Notes under the pieces: model-generated
What the model was told of the DNA's origin: nothing
Seen by the model: the letters and a program-made list of their open reading frames with translations, nothing else
Databases searched by the model: none
Shown: positions 1-11,900 of the stretch, in pieces
Numbering within the stretch: the stretch's first letter is position 1
How the letters are laid out: each line of letters starts with the position of its first letter
NCBI GenBank assembly: GCA_034509425.1
Contig: JAVTVJ010000933.1
Location: 1,183,994-1,247,993 of the forward strand
Reading direction: 5' to 3'
From: Eopsaltria australis
Taxonomy: Eukaryota > Chordata > Aves > Passeriformes > Petroicidae
DNA length: 64,000 nucleotides
Made by a program: the position numbers and the translations under genes

Positions 1-1395
1 TCTCTCTCTCCCTTTCCTGTCTCTGTTGTGTTCTGTCTCTTGAAATGATTGTCCTGATGTGAAGAAAGACTTGTCCCAAAACATTCCCTTTCCTGCAGTA
101 TTGTGGTCTAATTAAAGGTATTTTTTTCTCCTCATATATTCTGCCTGTCTAAGTGCAGTGTTATAAAGCTACCAGTCACAGGTATTTTAAACCTACAGGA
201 AAGTCAGAAAACTATTTCAGTCAAACTACCTGCATTGAAGAGAAAATTCTCAGTAAGCAAGGGATATTCAGGAGCACAATGCTGAATTAAATTTTTTCAT
301 GAAATCTGCCATGACCGAATGGACTTTGAGAAGAAAAAGATCTCTTTCTTTAGAATAGACTATCTGATAAAGCTCAAAAGCAGTGTGTTGAAAAACAATT
401 TCATAACTCACTTGTGAGATGGGGTAAACTTACCTGGAGAAGTTAAGGGTGCATCTTTAGAACTGCTGCATGTAGTTTACATGAGCGAAGAGTCATGAGA
501 ATTTATGAAGTCCAAGAAAGGGTTTATCAAAACCTTTTTTGTATGATCCTCTACTCTCACTTTCCATGTAAAGGTAGAGTTTTAATAAGCTAAGCACTGC
601 AGAGTGGGAATCTCGGTGCTGATCTAAGTTGTTGTTTAGAGGACATTCAGTGCCTTTGCGATAGTCTTGTACAGATTTGTGCTTCTTCATGCAGCTTTGA
701 GCTTGGAGTTGTCTGAAATTGGCACTTTAATTTGTGGAAGTGAATTGGTGTTCTAAAATCTACCTATTAGAGACACTCTAATTCTGTCTCTCTTGTACAG
801 ACGTTTCTTGTATTAGATAAACCCTTGAGATGTTGGCTGTGATTTCACAAACACATTAAGCTGGTATAGACTGCGACTCAAAGCTGAAGCAGTTGTCCAA
901 GACACTATCCCAGACCACCCTCCTGATTCTAATTCTTCATGTGTTTGAAAGCATGCTTTTTGCTGATACAACAAAGGAGTCTGTTGATGGTGGTGGAAAG
1001 TAAGAAGTAAATGGGTGGTTTCTTTTAAGCCCAAATTTTGACACATGACCTCATAATCAGATTTAATTCCAGACTGATAATTTTGATTGTGATGTAGGCC
1101 TTGAATCAAGCTATTCTGTTCTCTCTGCAATGTCTTGTGGCAGTTAGTTTGTCAGTTCCTAGATACTGTGATCATGGCTAAGAAAATGGTGAGAGACGAC
1201 ACAAGGCTCATTTCCCTTCTGTAGAATTAGAAAAGGATTCAGCAATATGTTTTCCCATGGGTTGGTTTTGATGATCTGTGAAGTACCCTTATGTGTCTTG
1301 TTTCTGTAGCCTTGAACGGTACACCTGCAGAGATCTGGCCTTGTGTTGGTTTGTAGAGCTAGAGTCTATTGATAAGAGGGGTCAGAATGATGATC
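1..1395. other. non-coding stretch, no gene recognised
   Basis: The first 40 bases are CT-rich simple sequence. The rest is mixed, mildly AT-rich single-copy sequence. Short open frames on the minus strand (about 493-690 and 813-1130) have no recognisable domain and look like chance. On the minus strand an AG-gtaagt donor motif reads out at about 427-433, but the acceptor side is weak. No repeat family is recognised before the CR1 homology begins near 1396. Confidence 0.6.
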
Positions 1396-2043
1396 CAGGG
1401 AACCAGGCCAGAGCTCAATACTGGTCAGATATAGTCCCAAGTGACTGGAGAAAGGGGAACACTGTACGCATCTTTAAAAAAGGTAGCAAGGAGGACTCTG
1501 GGAAACACTGGCAGGTCAGGATCCCCTCTATGCCTGGGAAGATCATGGAACAGATTCTCCTGGAAGCTGTGCTAAGGCACATGGAGGACAGGGAGGTGAT
1601 TTAAGACAGCCAGCACAGCTTCACCAAGGCAAAGTCCTGCCTGACCTTCTATGATGGAGTGACTCCACTGGTGGATAAGGGAAGGGCTATCCATGTCATT
1701 TATCAGGATTTCTGTAAAGCGTTTTACGTGGCCTCCCACAACATCCTTGTCTCTACATTGGAGATAGTTTTGAAGAATGGACTATTGGATAAGAAAGTGG
1801 TTGGACAGTCACATCCAGAGTGTAGTGGTCAGAGTCCCAACTGGCATTAGTGACAAGTGGTCCCTCAGAGACCCATCCTGGTACCAGCACTATTTAATAT
1901 CTTCACTAATGGCATAGACAAAGGAATCGAGTGCATCCTCAGCAAATTTGCAGATGGTACCAAGCTGAGTGATGTGGTTGAAAATCGTAAAGGATAGAAT
2001 GCCATCTAGAGGGACCTGGACAAGCTTGAGAAGTGGGCCCATG
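1396..2043 (+). mobile_element. CR1 LINE fragment, copy 1 (reverse transcriptase region, dead)
   Basis: This is a relic of ORF2 of a chicken-repeat-1 (CR1) non-LTR retrotransposon. Conceptual frames show family landmarks in order: PSDWRKGN then FKKGSKEDSG (about 1436-1505), PGKIMEQILLEAVLRHMEDREVI (split here as PGKIMEQILLEA and LRHMEDREVI, about 1530-1603), then [17 protein letters not shown] (about 1670-1725), which holds the first catalytic Asp at 1707-1709. The second catalytic block should read FADD but reads FADG (1947-1958). A stop follows LRHMEDREVI, another ends the frame before the GVPQG-type block, and at least one frameshift is present. The 3' half and tail of this copy are missing: homology stops at a DKLEKWAH-like block at 2019-2042, where copy 2 begins. 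The 5' end is truncated, as is normal for CR1. Confidence 0.88.
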
Positions 2044-3163
2044 GGATTTAGGAAAGGCCGATCCTGCTTGACCAATCTGGTCTCCTTCTATGACAAAGTG
2101 ACCCACATAGTGGATGAAGGAAAGGCTGTGGATGCTCTCTGTGTGGAGTTCAGTAGAGACTTTGACACTGACTCCCCACACATTCTCCTGGAGAAACTGG
2201 CTGATCATTGTTTGGGTTGGGTGCACTTTTCTCTGGGTGAAAAACTGGCTGCAAGTCCAGGCCCAGAAAGTGGCGGTGAATGAAACTAAATCCAGATGGG
2301 GGCTGGTCTCTACTGGTATCCCCCAGGGCACAGTACTGATGCCATTCCTGTTTAATATCTTTATTGATGATCTGGATGAGGGGATTGATTCAGTTTGCAG
2401 GTGACACCAAGCTGTGTGGGAGTGTTGCTCTGCTGGAGGCCAGGAAGGCTCTGCAGAGGGATCTGGACGGGCTGGATCTTTGGGCCAAGGGCAGTGGTAT
2501 GATGTTCAACAGGGTGAATAGCCAGGTCCTGAGCACGAGCCAGCAGTGTGCCTAGGGGGCCAAGAAGGCCAATGGCATCCTGGCCTGTATCAGCAATAGT
2601 GTGGCCGGCAGGACCAGGGCAGGGATCGTCCCCCTGCATTTGGCGCTGGTGAGGCCACACCTTGAGTGCTGTGTCCAGTTCTGGGCCCTTAACTTTGAGA
2701 AGGACATTCAGGTGCTGGAGCATGTGCAGAGAAAGGTAACAAAGGTGGTAAAGAGTCTAGGAAACATGTTTCATGAGGAGCAGCTGAGGGACCTGAGAGT
2801 GTTGAGCCTGGAGGAGGCTGAGGGAGGACTTCTCTCTACAACCATCTGAAAAGAGGTTGCAGCAAGGATGTCAGTCTCTTCTGCCATGTCTCAAGTGAAA
2901 GGGCAAGAGAAAATGGTCTTAAGTTGCATCAGAGGAGGTTCAGATTAGACACTAGAAATCTTTTTTCATGGAAAAGGTAAGAGGTGTTAGAATAGTTTGC
3001 CCAGGGAGGTGGTGGTGCCAATTTCAAGTGTTCAAGTGGCATGTGGATGTGGCACTTCTGGCATCTGAATATGGCTTGGGGTGATTATGGTAGTGCTAGG
3101 TTGATGGTTGGACAGATAATCTTGAAGATCTCTTCCATCCTTGGTGATTCTGTGGTTCTGTAA
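2040..3163 (+). mobile_element. CR1 LINE fragment, copy 2 (RT to 3' end, dead)
   Basis: A second CR1 ORF2 segment starts again upstream in the domain, with GFRKGRSCLTNLVSFYDKVT (2044-2103), so the RT region is repeated relative to copy 1. It continues through a motif A block reading [10 protein letters not shown], where the catalytic Asp is Glu (2146-2148), then [24 protein letters not shown] (about 2312-2383, here named in two parts: TGIPQGTVL and [13 protein letters not shown]), a catalytic block mutated to FAGD (2394-2405), [15 protein letters not shown] (about 2640-2684) and [14 protein letters not shown] short deletion just before FAGD shifts the frame, and several stops follow. The copy runs to a normal CR1 3' end, GATTCTGTGGTTCTGTAAT (about 3146-3164). 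It differs enough from copy 1 to be another subfamily. Confidence 0.88.
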
Positions 3164-6100
3164 TACTGATCACTGTGTAATTCCTACTGAATTGGAAGCT
3201 TTTTCCTGCAGTGGTGGTCTTGTGATCTCTGACTGAGGCTGGCTCCTGGCAGGCTTGTGTCCCCACTGCTTCGTACTTCTCCAGGCACAAGCCAGTGCAA
3301 AGTGCTGGACCTGTCAAATCGCTCCCCAGGTAAGTGTATCCTGACACCAGTTTGTGGCTTCTCTACTGGTAAAACAGTCAATGCTCTGAGCCAGGGCTCA
3401 AAACAGAATTCCAGTATGGAAACTGTTGGGTGACCTCATTTCCTTCCATCTGACTCTGTTGCTGCTGTGAGATATTTGTTTTGGCCCTTAGCTTCCACTC
3501 TGCAACAGGATAGGTTTATTCTACCCTTCCTGTGAGGAGCCTGAAAAATCTCCCTGGATGATTGCATCTTGACAAGTCAAGTGCCAAGGCAACTTAAGCG
3601 TGAATGTTTCAGTTTGGGGATATTTTGGGAAACAGCTGCTCCCACACATGCCGACAACCTGTTGCATGTCCCTGATTTCATCCCTGCCAGGAAAGGACAT
3701 GGGTATTGAAGACGTCTTCAGGAACAGAATAACAACTCTGTGAAGGACTCCGCCTCATCTCTGCTTTCATCTCTGCACTGGTCACCCAGCATTGGGTGAA
3801 ACAGCACAAGGTGAGGCTCTCCTTTTCCCACTCATCACACCACACCACTGGAGAGGTTACTTTTTTATACAGAACTGTTGGGACACAGAGCATCAGATTA
3901 ACACTGTTTTTTTTTACGGAATCTTCCCTATCTGACCATCCATGGACCACTCTGGCAGTCGTGCTTTCACCACCTGAGCTGGGACCGAGACCCTTTTGCA
4001 ATGGGTGGCTCCAGTGACATGATGGGTGCCTTATTTGCCTCCTTACACACCCCACACTCATACAGCTGGACATGGTTTCCTTACTGGCTTGACCCCATGT
4101 TTCCCACTGCAGAGTCTTAGACCTCTGGATCCTGAATTTAATCCTTGTGCAGCAAAAGAATCACAGCTCGAGCTGGTGCCTCCAAGGAAGGACCCCAAAC
4201 AAAGGAAACCCTGAAATTTTATACTTCACAATCTCTGTGTGTTAAAGTCTGCCATTTTCCTACTGAGTCCTCAGCTCCTGCAGTGCCTCAATGTCTGTTT
4301 TCCTGGCTGGTGCCACAGGTCCCTGTGCCCTTTGCTGTGCCAAGGGATGGCAGTTCCTGGCCTCATGCCTCGGGCTGGCACCCAGGGCTCAACCTGCAGC
4401 TCCCACTGCAACTGCACCCTGAGCTACCTGCACTAAATATGTTCCTCAACAGCTTGCAAATAGTGATCCTCAATCCTGTATTCAGTGAGAGATTTCTGTG
4501 CTGTGTTTGTGTTCCTGGTAGCAGCCTCACCCACACTGGCGAATGTCAGACAAACATGCAGCTGTTACGGCCATGGCAGGAGCCTCTCCATCTGTGCAAC
4601 ATTAGCTTTGGTCACCCTGCAGGGGCCAGTCAGGAAACCAAGTCACACCCTGGAGGGTTCTGGTAACGCAGAAAGACACATATCTTCAGTGAAATTGTTG
4701 AGAGGACATCTAACAACTTTGTGAATTTTTCAAGGAGATGCATCCTTACAGAAGTCTGGATTAGTCCCAAAGTCACCCTCATAGCACAGTTGAAACTGTT
4801 ATGATTGGTTCCTAGCACCACTGTGCATGTATTGCTGTCTTTTCTCTGAAGGGAAAGCGTAGTTTGTCCCCAGAGTCCCTCTTACTTTTCCAACTCAAAA
4901 AATCTTGACAATTCTTTCAAAAGGAGGTATTATTTATTATACTTTAGTATTCTTCGACTGAACTATGCAATAAATTTTTATGTTGTGTGCAAGAAATACA
5001 AGAGGTCCCTGAAGTCTTTTGACAAGGCAAACTTTGTGAAAACTCATAGACTCAGGAAGATGAGATCTGTTGGCAGGAAGCATAAAGAGGGGATTTTCTT
5101 CTTTACAAAAAAAGGGATTTGGTTTCAAGTACATTCAATCTATTATTTTTAAGCCACAATAGTAAATCAGAACAGACAATCTGAAAGAAGGGAATTTATT
5201 TAACACAAAGAAAAAGTGGTTTTTAAGAATATCTCCCTCTGAAACAGCACCTTACATTTCAACTTCTGATTCATTATTCTCAAGTTGCTGCAAGTGCCCA
5301 GTGTGATGGAAAGTCACCATGACAACCACCACACCTTATTGTATTTTTATATTGAGGGCATTATCCTGCTATGGTTGTGATTCTTGATACTTGGGTTGAT
5401 ATGTGAAATTCCTTTGGATATAAACCACCTCATTCATGGACTGTATCAAGCTGCTTTTATAAGAACTCAAAGTTGTGTTCCTCCCAGGACGTCATTTGTT
5501 GCCTGAGAACAAAGATACAAAATGAGAGACATTTGTGATTTGAGTCACACAGAGACATTCCTTATGAAAGCAAATTTTGAAACACTGAATGTGCTTTGTA
5601 AAAAGAGGAGGAGATTGGGACTTCAGCAGCTTGGGATCTTCAAAGACTTTGGTTATTCTGTCTGCAAACATCTGCAGATTAACAGCAAAATATAGGCCCA
5701 GGCTATTTCTGCTTGTCTTCTCTGCTGAGGTGCTACTGCCTGTTGGAAGCACTCTGTCCTTAAATTGCACATGGGTTAAATCCAGCAGAGAGCCTGTGTG
5801 TGGCTGTGTGGCTCCTGGCCCTGTCTAGGTACATATATATATATGTAACAACAAAGAAAAAAGTGGTAGAAGAACTTCAAAAGGGTCCTTTTTTGATGCC
5901 CTCCCTGACACAGGAAAGTTACACAGCTGTTAATACTTTCCACTCCTGAAAGAAATACAAGCAAATTTGAGATTGCTCCTTAGCTACCATCTTCCCTCCA
6001 CTGTTCATGCCAGCAGCTTTTAGACACATAGATTTTATTGCTGGAAATAAAATGCAGACTTTGTTGCTGGAAGCCCAGACACACACATTTTAGGGGACTG

Positions 6101-7829
6101 AAGGAATATTCTGGGGAAGGATAGCTTCTTACTTCCTTTGGTTTTGAACTGTTCTGCAGCTATCCATTTTCTGGCCATCATATGAGATGAGACCCTGGGA
6201 CAGACAACCTTCTGATCAAAGAGGTGTGTCGAGATGTTACGTTGTACTCCTTTACTGTGTAGTCCTATAATCCGGTATTGCCATTGCTACTAGCCTTTGG
6301 TAGTAAGTTACTGTCAGGCTTACTTCACCTCAGCTTAAAGAGGTGTGCCTGCAGTTTAATTCAGTTGTAACAGGCATTTTTCTGATTTATTAGATGCTAT
6401 TTTTTTTCCCACTATTTCTTAGCTTTGTGTGGTTTAATCACTAACATAATGATGAAGTGTAGAGAAAACCAGATTTGGTACGACAGCAGAACCCTTGAGA
6501 AATGGAGACAGAGGATGTTGTTAAGAGGAGGACTACAGGCATGGGATGATAAGAGACAGGGTATAGGGCTGACAGTGGAGATACCATAACTGTGTGCTCT
6601 GCCCCCTGAGTTCCACACAGGAAGCCCCAGAGGAAAGGCAAGCACTGTGGAGGGAGGCCTGAGAGTGTCTGGCTTGATGCTGGCCGTGCAAATCAAGCTG
6701 TAGTCCCACAGTGACACAAGATGAGGCTGCATCAGGGCTTTATTGTCTGGGCTGGTCTGCTGTGAAAGCACTTAGCTCCTGCCTGCGTACACTGGACATG
6801 CTGACAAATACTGGGATCTCATCAGGCAGCCATCCCAGTGTGAAATGTGGCTCGTGGTCTGCCTTATGGTGTCAAAAGGCATGTGGGTGGGATGACTGAT
6901 ATTTGGTCTATAAGTTCAGACAAGAGCTGATTTAGCCTGTAGCTTTTCAAGACAGAATTGATTCTTTCTAAAGCAGTGCTGACAGTTGTTTGTCTAATGT
7001 TCGCTTTCTGCTTTTTCTAATGGGAATCATCCTTTACCAGGCAGGCAGTGTTTGACTCTCATTGCCATTAGAAAATATTTCCCCAAGTCCAGTGAAGTTC
7101 TACCATGCTGCAGTTACAGCACACAGGATTAATCCTTTCTGTGTTTGTGTGTGTGCATGTGTATGTTGGGTGTTTGTTGTTTTTGTTTACGTGATGGGGT
7201 ATTTTGTTTTTAGTGCTGTTTTGTTTTGTTTCATTTGGGTTTTTCCCCACTCTGAATCATTTAGGACTTGTGTTTCTCCTGGCGCTTGATCTCTATCATG
7301 ATCACAAGAAAATAATTCTATCTTGAAAAAAAAAAAGTGTGTTATAAGACCTCATAGAAAGACTTCCATGAATGCTTCTAGTCAAGGCCACTTGCAGGTG
7401 CTTCAGAATCCTGATTTGGCAAAGACAATCCCTTGATGTCTGGAGTAAGATTCTTCAGTTGTATTGTTTCTGCTTTTGTTTAGCAAAGCACATGTTTCTC
7501 CAGGCTGCTGTTTGAAGAGAGAACAAAGCCAGTGAGAGATAGTCCTATGAACACTGAGGCCTACATGTAAAAGTTTATATTCCCAGGTCCCACTAGAAAG
7601 AAACTTGGAGAATATACCAGGCAGGAAGATGCTTCCAAGTGTCGTTGCCTGGCAATGCTGCAGGTGACACTGCCATATGTCAATACTCTGTGGGACCTGT
7701 GGTGAAAGGCTAAGAGAGGCAAAAGTCTGGGGATGGGTTAGGTCAGTGACAAACTGGATCTATATGGGTCAGTCTTCTTCACCTGAGTGTCAGCAGGATG
7801 TGGATACATATCATGGATAGATCCAACGT
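3164..7829. other. non-coding stretch, no gene recognised
   Basis: This is mostly unclassified sequence. It contains the longest open frame of the window (4145-4666, plus, 173 codons), whose product is low in recognisable structure and overlaps other open frames, so I treat it as chance. At 3285-3329 a 45-base segment sits between a strong pyrimidine-rich acceptor and a perfect CAG|gtaagt donor, open in all frames and too short to judge. Short AT simple repeats occur at 5830-5845. A GT-rich patch lies at 7140-7240 and a run of 12 A at about 7326. No known transposon signature is visible. Confidence 0.55.
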
Positions 7830-7924
7830 GAAGGAAGGAAGGAAGGAAGGAAGGAAGGAAGGAAGGAAGGAAGGAAGGAAGGAAGGAAGGAAGGAAGGAA
7901 GGAAGGAAGGAAGGAAGGAAGGAA
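7830..7924 (+). repeat. perfect (GAAG)n microsatellite
   Basis: About 95 bases, close to 24 uninterrupted copies of the tetranucleotide GAAG/AAGG, with no base change. The opposite strand is pure CTTC and creates a spurious open frame encoding repeated Ser-Phe-Leu-Pro. One strand is all purine, so the tract can form triplex structures. Perfect tracts of this length are usually polymorphic in length between individuals. Confidence 0.98.
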
Positions 7925-8806
7925 GAAGACCAGGAATATCTTAGATTCCAATAGTCTAGCAAGAGATAAGAACTCCAGAAAATGGGTTTGCCTTCATCTG
8001 AAGTTAGAAATCAAGGTGTTTTCAGGAGCTTTAAAAGAGAACAACTGAATGACTTTTATGTCTCTATTGAAGTTAAAAATGAGGGTCTTTCTAACGAGCA
8101 AAAGATACAGTGATGTGACTTTATTTGATATTGGGCAGGTAGGCTTGATTACAACAAGAAATATAATGTTGCAATTCAACTGTGGCACCATCAGTCATGG
8201 ACTGGGGAAAGGGAAGTTTGTGAGAGTAGGAAGGCAGGTGACCTTGGAGAGCTGATCCTAGGGTTGGGTGGTGTGTTGGGAACCCTCAAAAGGCATTGTG
8301 TTTGATGAGTCAGTGATCTGGAACAGTCCATGTCTGCTCATTTGGCCCTAGCCTTAAGGCACTAGTGGCTGTATGCCAGGTTGAGTAGCTGCTGTATGGG
8401 AACCTGCAGCAAGGCCCAGTGCTGCACTGGCAGTGGACACAGAGTGTGGGAGGTGGTGTGACAGAGGTTTGAGCCTGTCAGGAAACTACCAGCTGAACAG
8501 ATTGCTAACATAATCCTTAGATCATCAAACCTTTGAGAAAGATGAACTCTATCTGAGGAAAAGGGTGGGATGTGTTGATCCAGAGGACTACTGTATGTCA
8601 TGGAGGTAGTGATACAGCCAACCTGAGCACACGTGTTGTGCTGCACAGTCCCTTGGCTGCAGGGTAAATTCAGCCAGCTCATTGCAACTGCAGGCACCAG
8701 TGATGGCTACACCTGCACGGCCTTGCATTAGCAGAGCAGCAAGTAGTACTCATGAGAACAGCTTTTACCAATAAAACTGTTTTCTTGTAAGAAAATAATG
8801 TTATAT
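7925..8806. other. non-coding stretch
   Basis: Single-copy sequence between the microsatellite and the SINE. Short open frames on both strands (for example 8049-8255 plus and 8362-8697 minus) have no recognisable product. Nothing else is seen. Confidence 0.55.
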
Positions 8807-8942
8807 CTCATGAATATTTCAAGTTGGAAGGGACCCAAAAGGATCATTGAGTCCAACTCCTAAGTGAATGACCCATATGTGGCTCTAATTCACAACCCTG
8901 GCATTGTTAGCACCATGCTCTAACCAACTGAGCTAATCTCAA
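8807..8942 (-). mobile_element. tRNA-Ile-derived SINE with CR1 3' tail
   Basis: Read on the minus strand, 8942 down to 8869 aligns end to end with a nuclear tRNA-Ile gene. The A box is intact (TTAGCTCAGTTGGTTAGAGC, 8936-8917), the anticodon arm follows (TGGTGCTAACAATGCC), and the T arm with the B box is decayed but in register, ending GGGTCA where the tRNA ends GGGCCA. Most differences are loss of CpG. After the tRNA head comes a CR1 3' tail (GAGTTGGACTCAATGATCC, then a GGGTCCCTTCCAACTT block) ending near 8807. A tRNA head joined to a CR1 tail is the structure of CR1-mobilised avian SINEs; I recall TguSINE1 of passerines as tRNA-Ile plus a CR1-X tail. It is not a working tRNA gene because the T stem is broken and CR1 sequence follows the 3' end. 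The subfamily is from memory. Confidence 0.85.
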
Positions 8943-11900
8943 ATGACCAGAAGCGCAAACTGTTCTTTCTGAAAGTGGCTGGCACAACAGGGTATGTAAA
9001 AGATTTTTCCTCTGAAAGTTATGTCAGGAACGTGTGCTGATAAGTCAGCTGAGCATCTGTGCAGCCACCTACCAAATCTTGTCCTCTTGCATCTTTTCAG
9101 TTAGTTGTGTATTGGTATATGCACACACAAAACCACTCACAAGCACACTCACACATATACACATGCCATGTTCTAAAAAGATAAATTTGGCAAATAGAGT
9201 CATTCAGTCAGTGAGTGAAAGTGAGTACAATTGGTTTTTGTATGGAAATTGCTGCTCTGCTCCTTTGTCCTCCATGTGCAAATATATCTGCATGGTAACT
9301 AAAGAAGAGCCTCCATGACACAGTATCATTCCTGAATTAAGAGCAGAAAGGATCTCTATACACTTTTATGCAATAAGCAGCAAGTGTCAGTTATTAACTG
9401 ATTAGTAATTCAGCTTGGGAGCACTGTGCACAATTTTCTTCTTTTTCCTTCATTGACATAGAAGTTGCTACTGTGATTTCGTTTACTCCCATACTTATTT
9501 TTTGAGGGTGTTTTTGCATTATCACAGCAGACAGAGCCCCTACTGGGAATTCTAGAGGATAAGAGGTATTAAACTCTTAGACCTTTAAACTGTGCTTTTT
9601 AGTCTTGCTACCTGTCTCGAAACACTTAATCTTGTTTTTTGTCTGCTTTCTCCAAGGAACTAATCCTCATGGTGTTTCATGGCAATTGAAATCACACAGC
9701 AAGTTAAATCAAGGCTGGGTACTGTATTCCTTCTCATATTGTTTGGACTCGGTAAGGCAGAGCAGATTTTGGGGACAGGGATAAGGCTGAGCAGGAGGTG
9801 CCCCCATGGGATCTGTTTCCCAGACTGACTTTCAAGTGACCTTGAAGCAGGGCCAGAAAGAGAAAAGTTGCTTAGCAGAACAGAGCTAGACTCAGTGTTG
9901 AGAAGCAACTCCTGCCACTGGGACACTTCAGTAAATGCTCTGCAAGCTGTCTGCTGGTTTCAGTCCCTCAGCTGGGAGGTGGCACCTTGTCCAGGATCAG
10001 CACCCACTTAGGAATTCCTAGTGGGTGACCAGCCATAAGGCTCCACCTGCTGCTAAGGAGAGTTATGATGAACCCACATGGGAATATCACAAATAATTAT
10101 GTGTCCACTGTGTTCTTCCATGGGCTTTTGTGAGTGGGATACATTAGAAAGGAAACTTAGTTATGAAAAAGGGACATTACATGACAGTTGAAGGCTAAAT
10201 TATTATTCTTTTGAATCTTCATATTGCTTTTAATTGCAGGTGTTTATCAGAAGCACAGACAGCAGAGAGCAGAGATTTAGGAGCCTCAGGCTTGTATCAG
10301 GACTGCAATGCCCAATTCAGTTTGCCAGTGGCAAGGGGAACTGGTAACAGAGTGTTATTCTGCCTTCCATTGTGTTCCTGCTACTTCTACAGGCTTTTCA
10401 GTCAAACAGGAATTACACTCTTCCTTGAAGGGACAATGGGGTAGTCTTATAACAGTTTATGTTATTTAGCCATGACTAATAACTTGGTCTTATTTACATA
10501 TTTTTTCATCCTCAGGGGGAAGCTGAAAGACAAGCATTCTGATCACAGTTGCTAAACTGTGATTGCTGTCTGCTGATGTGTCTTCAAGCTGTTAAAAACG
10601 ATCAGAATTTTTCCACTGCAATACCGATTTAGTATAAAAAATTGTTTTGTTTTGTTCTTTTTTTTTACTGTAATTGATTTTGTTTTACTAGATGTGTCTA
10701 CTCTCTGCAGACCAATTCAATTTCTCAGTTGCAAATCTAAGTATAATAATATAGGAACGTAAGTGTATCACTGCTACCTCAGATGAAGGCCCACCCCAGC
10801 TGAGCAGCCTGTCTCTAAACATGTACAAAGCTAAGCAAAGCTGAGCCAATATCTGTTTTTTGCCTTGAGAATTTCCCATCCTCCTGCTATTTTTTGCTCA
10901 GGAAAATCCATGAACATGATGGACTTCTTCCATTTAGTCTCACTAAAATACCTAACTATTCTTCCTTTAAATATATGCCAACTTTTTGGACTCACAGAAT
11001 CCTTCAGCAATGAACCCCACTAACACCTCACTTGTGCTTTAAACAGCTGTAAACATCATGAAAGCAATGTTATTTCTCCCATTTTATTCTGTATTTCTAT
11101 GTACATTAAGGTTTTCTAATAGTGAATAATTTTTGTACTGTGTAAACTCAAAAACACTAGTGTGCTTCAGGGAAATTTTGAGAAAACCAGAGAGACTGAT
11201 GTGAGGAGGGTATGAGACACATTTCCACCTTTCATAAGACTTTAATATTCATTGGCAAAATGAAACTATAAATGAGGTGATAAGGGGAAATCTTCACAAT
11301 GCCTCTTCCTCTCTTGTTGTCCAAAGAGCAGCAAGAGGGGAACGCTCTCACAAGGGAACGAAATCCAGGAGCTAAGGGTGAGCACAGCACAGGCAGGGAT
11401 TTCCCTGACAGGAGGTACCTGAAGAAGGAGGGCAGTAGCCAGAGTCCAAGAAGAATCCATTGATAGGCAGAAAAATTCACAGTGACTGGGTAGGTCTCAT
11501 GTCTAGACATGTACATGGTCAGAGCCAGCAAGATAAATGGTCAGGGCACAAGCACGCCTACCAAACAGCTTAGGCAAGGATCAGTGTTGCTCCCAGGCTG
11601 AGGGGTGAAGGCTGTGCAGCTGGAATACCACATGAGGCTTTGCACAGGCCTTTCCATCCAGCTTCTACACAGCAGTCCCAAGTAAAATGCTTGTACCGTG
11701 CCAGAGCTGGATTTTCACAGAGGCAGCCAAACCACTGGATAGCAAGAGATTTCAGAATCTGTCAGTGCACTCAGGTTCCTGATTGTCATTTTCCAATTAG
11801 CTGCACCTCTTTCCTTCCCTTCTAGGTCTTTAACACGAGAGACATCTAACCTTCTGTGCCAATGTGATTTATTGTTTTTACTGAGAGTAAGAATGATCTT

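Noticed and set aside
1278..2849. Active LINE reverse transcriptase
   Set aside because: Both catalytic blocks are mutated (FADG and FAGD), one motif A Asp is Glu, and stops and frameshifts interrupt every frame.
4145..4666. Longest open frame (173 codons, plus strand) as a gene
   Set aside because: No recognisable domain, no start context, overlapping open frames in other phases and no splice support. One such frame in 64 kb is expected by chance.
7830..7924. CRISPR-like array
   Set aside because: It is an uninterrupted tetranucleotide repeat without spacers, in a vertebrate genome.
7738..7962. Repeat protein of Ser-Phe-Leu-Pro units on the minus strand
   Set aside because: It is only the translation of the GAAG microsatellite.
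8869..8942. Functional tRNA-Ile gene on the minus strand
   Set aside because: The T arm is broken, the CpG sites of the B box are lost and a CR1 tail follows, so it is a SINE head.
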